The notes: a model not told the origin generated them from the sequence alone. A stretch of 5,583 bases of DNA from Candidatus Falkowiibacteriota bacterium (GCA_026396945.1 JAPLVX010000081.1:8964-14546); one strand, 5' to 3'. Shown: positions 1 through 5,583, counted from the first letter of the stretch. Numbers and translations: made by a program.

Positions 1-412
1 AACCAAGAAAGCGTCTGACTTTTTCGCCAAAACCTTTAGTCCGACGAGAGAAAACACGAACAATTTGTTGCGACAAGCTTGGCTGAGTTTGGCCCCTAGC
101 TGTTTGACTTCTTTGCTTTGGCCTAATATTCATGTTTTTTTAAGAACGATCGGTTGGCAAAAACAATTTGGTCCCTTGGGTTCGGAGTGGTTGCCGGGAG
201 ATAATGCCGCGCTCGACAATTTATCTGATAAATTAGGTAAATCTAAAAGCTGGACAGAAGGTTGTCTCTTGGTTGGTTTAGATTTCGGTTGTTTATTACT
301 GATAGTTTCAATTTTGTTTATAATTTCTTTGATTGTTAATGTCGTGACTAATCCCTTGGCGGCTCTTAAGGCGATTCTTTCTTATCTCGGTTCTTTTCTG
401 TGGGGCAGTTAA
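1..412 (+). CDS. 3' part of a membrane protein of unknown function (5' end outside window)
   Basis: The frame is open from base 2 to the TAA at 410-412, giving 136 visible residues, so the true start almost certainly lies upstream of the window. Two consecutive TTG codons (65 and 68) could act as starts, but the 21 codons before them are also open and read like protein, so I do not favour an internal start. Visible residues 22-87 are a mixed region rich in Trp, Leu and Pro. One strong membrane segment covers residues about 88-116 (from CLLVGLDF to IVNVVT), and a second, weaker hydrophobic stretch follows at about 119-134 just before the stop. I do not recognise the family. Its position directly before a VirB6/TrbL-like gene on the same strand makes it a candidate component of the same envelope apparatus, but this is inference from context only. 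A 65-base gap with its own promoter candidate separates it from that gene. Confidence 0.7.
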   Translation, partial: TKKASDFFAKTFSPTRENTNNLLRQAWLSLAPSCLTSLLWPNIHVFLRTIGWQKQFGPLGSEWLPGDNAALDNLSDKLGKSKSWTEGCLLVGLDFGCLLLIVSILFIISLIVNVVTNPLAALKAILSYLGSFLWGS

Positions 413-438
413 TTTATTAGATTTATGGAGTGGTTAAT

Positions 439-468
439 TTGTTTAGAATAATATATTCAAGCTATAAT
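439..468 (+). promoter_or_regulatory. Candidate sigma70-type promoter for the 478-4543 unit
   Basis: A perfect TATAAT sits at 463-468. TTGTTT at 439-444, with an 18-base spacer, is the best -35 match. Transcription would start at about 475-478, at or next to the ATG at 478-480, so the mRNA would have almost no 5' leader. The whole gap is AT-rich, so a chance TATAAT is possible. The -35 is only a partial match to TTGACA. Confidence 0.45.
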
Positions 469-477
469 TTTTATTAA

Positions 478-2964
478 ATGATCCGAAAAATTATCGGGAA
501 ATTAAAAATTAGTAAAAAGCAGGCTTCGCTTTTGCTGGTAATAATACTCGGCAGTTTTTTGTTGGCTCATTTTTCTTACGCCACGTGGGTAACCGAAGTT
601 CTGGGTTGGTTGGCGGCGGCGATTGTTTGGGCAATGGGCAAGATTTTGATTTTATTAATGCAGGTTTTGATTTATATTGCCCAATATAATAATTTTATTA
701 GATCAGATGCGGTGGCTAATGGCTGGGTAATTGTCCGAGATTTATGCAATATGTTCTTTGTCGTTATTCTTTTGGTGATCTCCTTCGCCACGATTTTACA
801 TATTGAAAACTATAATTATAAAAAATGGTTGCCGAAATTAGTGATGATGGCGATTTTAATAAATTTCTCCAAAACTATTTGCGGTTTGATTATTGATTTC
901 GGGCAAGTCGTCATGCTTACCTTTGTTAACGCTTTTAAAGACATCGGCGGCGGTAATTTAACCAGCATGTTGGGCATTACCGAATGGCAGAGTATGCAAA
1001 ACAACCAAAATACCATTAGCGAGTGGGAAGTAGTGGCAGCTTATTTTTTAGCAGTAATTTATGTAATTATTTCAGTCATTGTCATAACCACCATGATTGC
1101 CATGTTAATCATGCGCATGATTATGCTTTGGGTTTATATTGTCTTGTCTCCGGCCGCCTATCTCTTGGCGGCTTTTCCTGGTGGCCAAAAATATTCTTCG
1201 CAGTGGTGGAGCGAATTTACGAAAAATGTAATCGTCGGTCCAGTTTTATGTTTTTTTATTTGGTTATCTTTTGTGACAATTACACCCGGTAAATCAGGGG
1301 CAGGTGTTTTGGGGATGACCGATATTGACCCCAATAAAGGGGCAATCGGCGGTAGTACTAGCAATACAACTGCCCAGGGTTTTGGTACCTCTGATTTAAT
1401 GGTTAAGTTTATTATTTCGATTGGCATGTTGATTGGCGGTTTAAAAATCGCTCAAGAAATTGGCGGCGCCGCCGGAAGTATGGCCGGGAAGGGGATGGCG
1501 GCCGTTAATAAGGGTGCGGCGATTGGGATGGGCGGAGTCGCGGCGGTGACTGGGTATAGATATGCGTCAGGCGTGTTGAGCAAATATAGTAGTGAGAAAA
1601 AAGCTCGCCGGGAAGAAAAATATTCTATGCGGGCTAGCCAGCTAACAGCGTTTGATGCGCGTGTTCGAGGTAATGTTAAGGGGTCAATCAAGGGAGTAAA
1701 AAATGTTGTTAAGGGTCGAGTTAAGGATTTATCTACGGCTTTTAAATCTGGTTATCGAGGCGTATCGGACGAAGAGGTCACCCGGCAACAACAAGCTAAG
1801 GCTAAGAAAAAAATAGATAGAAAGGAAAACAAGCGATATGATGAAAAAGCTAAATACGACGCTTATCACAATAAAGAGTATATCGACAAGAATGGTGTTA
1901 AATACAAGGAGCACGCCCTAGCAGATGGCACGGTAAAATATCGAAATGAAGAAACCGGAGAATTTGCAAAAGATAGAAATGAAAAAGAAGTTACAAAGAT
2001 GTCGGACATTAAGGCAAGATTTAAGGATGGTTTGGAGAGTGGCCTGACTCGTTCCCGCGCTCTTAAAAACCAACTCGTCGATGCTAAACGCGGCAAAGAA
2101 CAAAAACTGCTTGAGGATTCAGGCGCTTCAATATCTGATTTAATGAGAGTTATGAAAGATACCAGCTCAACTGATCATGTGGCCGGGCGCAAAGACGTTT
2201 CGCTTGCCAAAAATGCCATCGGAAACAACCCTCTTTTATTAAAGAAGTTTGACGAGGCAGTTAACAAAAGATTTGCGCATCTTAATTTCAACTTAGATGA
2301 TAAAGGTGGACAGGGCAAATTCAAGAAAGCTATGGATAACGGTCAAGTTGATGGCTATGGTTTAGACAGTTCGGCCTATAATAACGCTAATTTGCAGACG
2401 ACTATGGAGGATTATTCCGGCATAGATTTTGCGGATAATATGAGCCGGGTGGCGCAGAAAAGCAAACAACACAGAAATAATGTTAATCAAGGTTTGGAAT
2501 TAGCTAAAAATCAAAGCTTAGATTCCGGAGATAAGATGATTACAGATGACGGCGAGCTGAATAAATATGCCAAGTTAAGTGCTCGAATTGGCGGCAATCA
2601 GCTTGAAGCTTTTCGTGAACTAGATGGCACCTTTAACGAAGCCGCTGCCGCCAAATACAATGAAGGCGTCAAGGCTAACCATTTGGTCAGTTTTGATGCA
2701 AAGCAATTGATACCGAAAGAAGACGGCAGTAATAAAGCTGATATAGAAAAACTAGAAAGGGCAATGGCCAACATGCAGATTTCTACTCTTACTAGTTTGG
2801 CGAAAACTGAGCAGAATCCAGAATTGTTAAGAAGAATAATGGGTATATTAAAAAAACAAGAAAATTTAGGAAGTCTGGATGCGCACGAAAAGGTGGAAGA
2901 GATAAAAGATAATAATGTCTTACAAGGCATATACAAAAAGGCGATTGATTCAGCGGTAAGCTAA
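478..2964 (+). CDS. VirB6/TrbL-like polytopic membrane protein with long charged C-terminal tail
   Basis: Probable inner-membrane channel component of a type IV secretion-like or related envelope machine. Residues 1-35 are a basic start followed by a hydrophobic stretch ending in HFSYA-T, which could be a signal peptide or a first membrane segment. Further hydrophobic segments lie at about 40-68, 86-108, 119-152, 184-207, 208-232, 249-270 and 307-325. The segments around NGWVIVRDLCNMFF (81-94) and KTICGLIIDFGQVVMLTFVN (132-151) are what I recognise from Parcubacteria VirB6/TrbL-like proteins. A Gly/Ala-rich stretch (328-360) leads into a Lys/Glu/Arg-rich, mostly helical tail (365-828), probably cytoplasmic. 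The tail makes the protein far longer than a typical VirB6 of about 300-350 residues. It holds a small internal repeat (NGVKYK at 472-477, DGTVKYR at 483-489). ATG 478 is chosen because it precedes the basic-hydrophobic leader; no Shine-Dalgarno is visible. The next gene begins 5 bases after the stop. The general class is fairly secure; the exact role is inferred. Confidence 0.7.
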   Translation: MIRKIIGKLKISKKQASLLLVIILGSFLLAHFSYATWVTEVLGWLAAAIVWAMGKILILLMQVLIYIAQYNNFIRSDAVANGWVIVRDLCNMFFVVILLVISFATILHIENYNYKKWLPKLVMMAILINFSKTICGLIIDFGQVVMLTFVNAFKDIGGGNLTSMLGITEWQSMQNNQNTISEWEVVAAYFLAVIYVIISVIVITTMIAMLIMRMIMLWVYIVLSPAAYLLAAFPGGQKYSSQWWSEFTKNVIVGPVLCFFIWLSFVTITPGKSGAGVLGMTDIDPNKGAIGGSTSNTTAQGFGTSDLMVKFIISIGMLIGGLKIAQEIGGAAGSMAGKGMAAVNKGAAIGMGGVAAVTGYRYASGVLSKYSSEKKARREEKYSMRASQLTAFDARVRGNVKGSIKGVKNVVKGRVKDLSTAFKSGYRGVSDEEVTRQQQAKAKKKIDRKENKRYDEKAKYDAYHNKEYIDKNGVKYKEHALADGTVKYRNEETGEFAKDRNEKEVTKMSDIKARFKDGLESGLTRSRALKNQLVDAKRGKEQKLLEDSGASISDLMRVMKDTSSTDHVAGRKDVSLAKNAIGNNPLLLKKFDEAVNKRFAHLNFNLDDKGGQGKFKKAMDNGQVDGYGLDSSAYNNANLQTTMEDYSGIDFADNMSRVAQKSKQHRNNVNQGLELAKNQSLDSGDKMITDDGELNKYAKLSARIGGNQLEAFRELDGTFNEAAAAKYNEGVKANHLVSFDAKQLIPKEDGSNKADIEKLERAMANMQISTLTSLAKTEQNPELLRRIMGILKKQENLGSLDAHEKVEEIKDNNVLQGIYKKAIDSAVS

Positions 2965-2969
2965 TTTTT

Positions 2970-4037
2970 ATGGATTATATAAGTGAAATCAAAATATTAC
3001 CGCCAGACATTCAAGATATTTTAATGTCGTCTTTTGGCGCGAAAATTAATCGGGAGATCGGTAAAAAACACAACTTAGATAATAAACAACTGGGCCAGAT
3101 AATTGATTTAACCAATGATGTTTATTTAAAAGTTTTAGACATTAATAATTTAAAAGACAAAATTATTAAAACGCTAGACTTACCACCCAATAAAGCGCAA
3201 TTGTTATCTCTCGATATCGCCGGTCTAAAGTTATTGATTGCCGATAATTATTTTGCCGGCGCGATTAAAAATTTTATTACCGCTAGTAATGGCAGCCTAG
3301 ATGAGTATCGAAAAATTGTTGTAAAAGAAGAAGAAATTAAAAAAGAACAGGAAATTTATAAAACCGAGACTGAGGAAAAAATTTATACGCCCAAATTCGT
3401 TGACCTTAGTGATGCCGCCGACGACCTAAAATTCGCTAACCAAGAAAAACTGGATGCAGTAGCCTTATTCAAGGAAGACATAAAAAATGTTTTGACGGCA
3501 AAACCCGAGAGTACCGAGATCATCGCAATTTATAATGAAAGTTTAATTGATTTAATAAAAGAAGATAATAATTTTCGGAGAGAACTAGAGACCGCTCTGT
3601 ACCATAATCAAGAAATAATCACCCCCGGGAAAATAACTTTAAATGATAGCGAGGTCAGCCCAACTATTTCCAATTGGCTCAAAGATTTTATCTCAGAAAA
3701 TAGCAGTGAGGTATTTAGCAACGTTGTCCTGGTCAAGTATATAACTAATAATCGTAATGTAAAAAAGTTAAAGGAATCCGAACGTGAGCTTATTAAAAAA
3801 TTATTAAAACTATACCGTAATTTAGTCTTTTTTCCCGAGAGCATGGAAAACGTGCCGCTTGAAGAATGGGAAATTTTTCCAATTGACTTGCCGACTAGCC
3901 CCGCCAAACTTAAAATGGTTGACGTTTTAGACGAGGATAATGATAATCTTCCGACCAGCTCAGCTACCCCGGTTGCTCCGGCCGCCCCGATTACTCCAGC
4001 GGTAGCCGCCCCAAAGTCCGTTGCCACCGTGTTCTAA
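2970..4037 (+). CDS. Unknown-function protein with Pro/Ala-rich C-terminus; reading frame probably interrupted near its end
   Basis: A soluble 355-residue protein with no signal peptide or membrane segment. Residues 1-95 form a helical domain (DYISEIKILPPDIQDIL start). A charged, probably coiled-coil linker follows at 110-138. Residues 160-305 form a second domain with LIDLIKEDNNFRREL, ISNWLKDF and a KLLKLYRNLVFFPESMENVP stretch. I recall similar stretches in uncharacterised CPR proteins, but no function is known to me. Residues 329-355 are a Pro/Ala/Val tail. The N-terminal domain and the tail resemble those of the gene starting at 4693, suggesting paralogy. ATG 2970 lies 5 bases after the VirB6-like gene's stop and has no clear Shine-Dalgarno, so translation is probably coupled. 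After the stop at 4035-4037, the -1 frame continues as plausible protein to 4111. The annotated end may therefore reflect an indel, an assembly error or recoding. It may be a soluble partner of the upstream membrane protein, which is inference from gene order. Confidence 0.75.
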   Translation: MDYISEIKILPPDIQDILMSSFGAKINREIGKKHNLDNKQLGQIIDLTNDVYLKVLDINNLKDKIIKTLDLPPNKAQLLSLDIAGLKLLIADNYFAGAIKNFITASNGSLDEYRKIVVKEEEIKKEQEIYKTETEEKIYTPKFVDLSDAADDLKFANQEKLDAVALFKEDIKNVLTAKPESTEIIAIYNESLIDLIKEDNNFRRELETALYHNQEIITPGKITLNDSEVSPTISNWLKDFISENSSEVFSNVVLVKYITNNRNVKKLKESERELIKKLLKLYRNLVFFPESMENVPLEEWEIFPIDLPTSPAKLKMVDVLDEDNDNLPTSSATPVAPAAPITPAVAAPKSVATVF

Positions 4038-4111
4038 ATAAATACGCTCCGGGCAGCTTTGAATATAAAACTATCAAACAGGAAATCAATCGTTTAAAAA
4101 GAAAAAAATAA
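4010..4111 (+). other. Possible out-of-frame C-terminal extension of the 2970 gene
   Basis: In the frame -1 relative to the 2970 gene, codons from 4037 to 4108 read as 24 plausible residues: NKYAPGSFEYKT followed by IKQEINRLKRKK. They end at TAA 4109-4111, just 3 bases before the ATG of the next gene. That spacing mirrors the 5-base gap upstream of the 2970 gene. The frame is open back to 3947, so the switch point must fall between there and the frame-0 stop at 4035. The frame-0 residues stay Pro/Ala/Val-like up to VATVF, which favours a one-base loss close to 4022-4036. A C CCA AAG heptamer in the correct phase at 4010-4016 is an alternative site for programmed -1 slippage. I cannot tell which from sequence alone. 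Confidence 0.45.
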
Positions 4112-4114
4112 TTT

Positions 4115-4543
4115 ATGCGCGCGATTTGTTTCGGTACTTTTGATTATCTTCATCCCGGTCATCTCAATTATTTTAAGCAGGCTAGTAAATTCGGGGAAGA
4201 ACTCATAATTATTATTGCTCGCGACGAGAATGTCCATAAAAATAAAGGCCGTTACCCGACTCAGCCAGAAAAAATTAGGCTAGAAGCGGTCAGACGCGCT
4301 CTGAAATCTAAAAATTATTCAGCCCAGGCTTTCCTGGGTAATAAAGTTAATCCCTGGTTGGTTCTAAAACGATTTAAACCAGACTTTATCTGTCTTGGTT
4401 ATGATCAAAAAGTTGACTTAAGCAAATTAAACAACGAAATCAGAAGATTTCGCCTTTTTTGTAAAGTTAAGCGTTTACGACCCTATCGAGCGGCTAAGTA
4501 TAAATCCAGCCTAATTAAGGCTAGAATGTTTCAATCTAATTAA
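4115..4543 (+). CDS. HxGH-motif nucleotidyltransferase, FAD synthase-like (cytidylyltransferase family)
   Basis: A 142-residue cytoplasmic enzyme that should transfer a nucleotidyl group from a nucleoside triphosphate to a phosphorylated small molecule. The Rossmann-type start ICFGTFDYLHPGH (residues 4-16) contains the GTFD loop and the HPGH (13-16) nucleotide-binding motif. VARD-like ARDENV (35-40) is followed by KGRYP and the conserved PEKIRLEAV helix (51-59). LGYDQK (94-99) and the late Ser-Ser motif KSSLIK (130-135) match the usual order of the family. The ARDENV and GYDQK elements are closest, in my memory, to archaeal-type FAD synthase (FMN adenylyltransferase, RibL). Glycerol-3-phosphate cytidylyltransferase (TagD) is the main alternative. 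Length fits this family (about 130-150). ATG 4115 is chosen because the first beta strand begins immediately after it. No Shine-Dalgarno is seen. It follows the 2970 gene closely and is the last gene before a terminator, so it is probably cotranscribed. Confidence 0.82.
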   Translation: MRAICFGTFDYLHPGHLNYFKQASKFGEELIIIIARDENVHKNKGRYPTQPEKIRLEAVRRALKSKNYSAQAFLGNKVNPWLVLKRFKPDFICLGYDQKVDLSKLNNEIRRFRLFCKVKRLRPYRAAKYKSSLIKARMFQSN

Positions 4544-4548
4544 GATTG
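4532..4548 (+). repeat. Small hairpin over the stop codon of the nucleotidyltransferase gene
   Basis: CAATCT (4532-4537) and AGATTG (4543-4548) are perfect inverted repeats of 6 bases with a 5-base AATTA loop. The stop codon TAA (4541-4543) lies inside it. The stem is short and AU-rich and may be chance, but it lies directly beside two stronger hairpins. Confidence 0.3.
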
Positions 4549-4549
4549 T

Positions 4550-4577
4550 AAGGTCAAAAACAAAACTTTTGACCCTT
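4550..4577 (+). promoter_or_regulatory. Perfect 8-bp hairpin that competes with the downstream terminator
   Basis: GGTCAAAA (4552-4559) pairs with TTTTGACC (4567-4574) around a 7-base loop. Two more A-T pairs (4550-4551 with 4576-4577) can form if C4575 bulges. No T-run follows directly. Its 3' arm is the same segment that forms the 5' arm of the hairpin ending at 4600, so the two folds exclude each other. Confidence 0.45.
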
Positions 4578-4615
4578 AAAATAAAGATTTCTAAGGTCAA
4601 GTTTTCTGTTTTTTT
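4569..4615 (+). terminator. Rho-independent terminator after the 478-4543 unit
   Basis: TTGACC (4569-4574) plus TTA (4576-4578) pair with TAA plus GGTCAA (4592-4600). An inner stem AAAT/ATTT (4579-4582 with 4587-4590) closes on a 4-base AAAG loop. C4575 and C4591 are single bulges. A T-rich tract follows, ending in seven Ts at 4609-4615. The stem is AU-rich and weak in G-C pairs, but its place after the last gene and before a new promoter supports the call. Confidence 0.6.
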
Positions 4616-4630
4616 AGAGTCGTTAATCTC

Positions 4631-4660
4631 TTTCCTCTTTTCCCTGAAATATGCTAAAAT
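4631..4660 (+). promoter_or_regulatory. Extended -10 promoter for the gene at 4693
   Basis: TATGCTAAAAT (4650-4660) contains an extended -10: TG at 4652-4653, one base, then TAAAAT at 4655-4660. The -35 region is poor (TTTCCT at 4631-4636, 18-base spacer), as is common when the TG extension is present. Transcription would start near 4667, leaving an AT-rich leader of about 26 bases before the ATG at 4693. Confidence 0.55.
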
Positions 4661-4692
4661 AAAACTAGAATAAATATTTTTTTATTTTATTC

Positions 4693-5583
4693 ATGTTTGA
4701 TTACCTCCAAAAATTTAACGCCCTGCCTAAGGATTTGCGCGATAAAATTTCGTCGCCAGCCATTATGGCGGCTATTTCCAGCCTCGAGAGCAAATATGGG
4801 GTTGATTTGGCTATGACCGTGATGCGAGTCATGATTAAAACCCTGAGTCTTAATAGTTTGCCCTTTCATTTCGCCGGCGAATTTGGGTTGAACCAAGCTC
4901 AAGCGGAAAATTTAACTAAAGATTTAAAAGATCAGGTTTTTTTGGTAGTCGCGACTTACTTAGGTTTAAGCCAAGACCCCCAGGCCTTAGATTTAAATCA
5001 GAATCTAGATAGAATTATTAAAGGGTCGGGGATTAATTTCACTAGTTCGGATTTATTGATTCGTTTTAAGCAAATTTTAAATACTTATTTGCGCGGCGTG
5101 AGAACACGGATTGATACTAGGAATTCTTTCGCCAAGAGCGTGGTTTCGGGCGGCCTTAATTTAGATGTCTATACGATTGATAAGATTTTTAAAGCTTGCG
5201 ACCAGCTCGTCAAAAATTTACCGGCGCCGGAAATTGTTAAACCGCCGGTGTCGCCGTCTTTGGAAAAATTAATCGCCGCCGATTCTCCTAAAGTTAAAAC
5301 CGCAATTACTCATGAGTCCGAATATAATTTAAAAAGTTTAGCCGCCAGCGGCCAGTTGAAACCCTTGGATATAAGCCACGAACTACCTAATCCGGAAGCA
5401 GTTTTAGATTTACCGCAACCGGAATCAGCGAGTGCGCTGGCTAATCTGCCAGTCGTCGCCACCGGAATCAAAGTTGAAGCGTCAAAAACTAATATTTCCG
5501 CGACCCCAATAGTTCCGGCCGTTCCAGTTGTGCCAGTTGTGCCAGTCGCGCCAGTTGCGCTAGCCGCTACAGTCGCGGCAATC
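4693..5583 (+). CDS. 5' part of an unknown-function Pro/Ala/Val-tailed protein (3' end outside window)
   Basis: An open frame starts at ATG 4693 and runs without a stop to the right edge, giving 297 visible residues. It starts MFDYLQKFNALPKDLRDKIS. There is no signal peptide, and the sequence looks mostly helical and soluble. Residues 1-92 match the layout of the N-terminal domain of the 2970 gene: DY start, LP-x-D-x-x-D, and a final helix ending in a hydrophobic, aromatic-containing stretch (VFLVVATYL). Residues 105-175 form a second region with YLRGVRTRIDTRNSF and GGLNLDVYTIDKIF, resembling uncharacterised CPR proteins I recall but cannot name. From about residue 178 it becomes a low-complexity linker rich in Pro, Ala, Val and Ser. 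The linker ends in a P-V-V/P-V-A run at the window edge, so more protein probably follows. No Shine-Dalgarno is present; the ATG is chosen because it is the first in frame after an extended -10 promoter and is where similarity to the relative begins. Function is unknown. Confidence 0.75.
   Translation, partial: MFDYLQKFNALPKDLRDKISSPAIMAAISSLESKYGVDLAMTVMRVMIKTLSLNSLPFHFAGEFGLNQAQAENLTKDLKDQVFLVVATYLGLSQDPQALDLNQNLDRIIKGSGINFTSSDLLIRFKQILNTYLRGVRTRIDTRNSFAKSVVSGGLNLDVYTIDKIFKACDQLVKNLPAPEIVKPPVSPSLEKLIAADSPKVKTAITHESEYNLKSLAASGQLKPLDISHELPNPEAVLDLPQPESASALANLPVVATGIKVEASKTNISATPIVPAVPVVPVVPVAPVALAATVAAI
5515..5559 (+). repeat. 9-bp tandem minisatellite in coding sequence (Pro-Val-Val/Ala)
   Basis: Four in-frame 9-base units occupy 5524-5559: CCAGTTGTG twice, then CCAGTCGCG and CCAGTTGCG. 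A degenerate fifth unit, CCGGCCGTT, precedes them at 5515-5523. They encode P-V-V or P-V-A triplets in the linker of the gene starting at 4693. Because the unit is a multiple of three, copy-number changes would alter linker length without breaking the frame. Confidence 0.6.

Noticed and set aside
65..70. TTG codons as the true start of the first gene
   Set aside because: The frame is open and protein-like to the left edge, so the gene most likely begins outside the window.
413..477. A terminator after the first gene
   Set aside because: The gap is AT-rich but I see no stable inverted repeat followed by a T-run, so read-through into the next gene cannot be excluded.
1023..1427. Overlapping + and - strand open frames (1023-1292 and 1158-1427)
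   Set aside because: Both sit inside the membrane domain of the VirB6-like gene, whose frame shows clear membrane segments. Neither reads like a real protein.
2598..2936. A 112-codon open frame on the - strand
   Set aside because: Antisense to the charged tail of the VirB6-like gene. Its Ser/Leu-rich composition is typical of a shadow frame opposite Lys/Glu/Ala codons.
4010..4016. C CCA AAG as a proven programmed -1 frameshift site
   Set aside because: Phase and motif fit, but no stimulatory pseudoknot or Shine-Dalgarno-like element is evident, and the inserted VRCHRVL looks unnatural. Kept only as an alternative to an indel.
3608..4027. A 139-codon open frame on the - strand
   Set aside because: It lies wholly antisense to the well-supported 2970 gene. 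Its Ala/Gly-rich N-terminus is simply the complement of the Pro/Ala codons, and it has no promoter or family resemblance.
4687..4902. A 71-codon - strand open frame
   Set aside because: Antisense to the start of the gene at 4693, which is supported by an extended -10 promoter and similarity to the 2970 gene.
1..5583. CRISPR array, tRNA or rRNA genes, insertion sequences
   Set aside because: No regularly spaced repeats, cloverleaf-like sequences, rRNA segments or transposase-like proteins were seen on either strand.

Overview
The window looks like a piece of a genome from the Candidate Phyla Radiation (Patescibacteria, most likely a Parcubacteria-type lineage). The reasons are a low-GC sequence, tightly packed genes all on the + strand, no recognisable Shine-Dalgarno sequences, and a large polytopic membrane protein whose N-terminal half I recognise from memory as the VirB6/TrbL-like protein common in those genomes. 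This taxonomic call rests on recognition, not on a search.

Layout, left to right. (1) The 3' end of an unidentified membrane-protein gene, open at the left edge and ending at 412. (2) A short AT-rich gap holding a TATAAT-type promoter placed so close to the next ATG that the transcript would be nearly leaderless. (3) 478-2964, an 828-residue VirB6/TrbL-like protein with about eight membrane segments followed by a charged tail of roughly 460 residues. (4) 2970-4037, a 355-residue protein of unknown function with a helical N-terminal domain, a conserved-looking C-terminal domain and a Pro/Ala tail. The 72 bases after its stop read as protein in the -1 frame, up to a stop only 3 bases before the next gene. 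(5) 4115-4543, a small HxGH-type nucleotidyltransferase resembling archaeal-type FAD synthase. (6) A 149-base gap with overlapping hairpins, a U-tract terminator, and an extended -10 promoter. (7) From 4693 to the right edge, a 3'-truncated gene (297 codons visible) that looks like a distant relative of the protein at 2970-4037.

The genes from 478 to 4543 have gaps of 5 and 77 bases (only 3 if the out-of-frame tail is counted) and are bounded by a promoter and a terminator, so they are probably one transcription unit. The VirB6-like protein suggests an envelope-spanning export, DNA-transfer or pilus-type apparatus. The two related Pro/Ala-tailed proteins are candidate partners of it, but no sequence motif proves that. 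The points most worth following up are the broken or recoded end of the 2970 gene, the switch-like terminator architecture, and the paired unknown-family genes.
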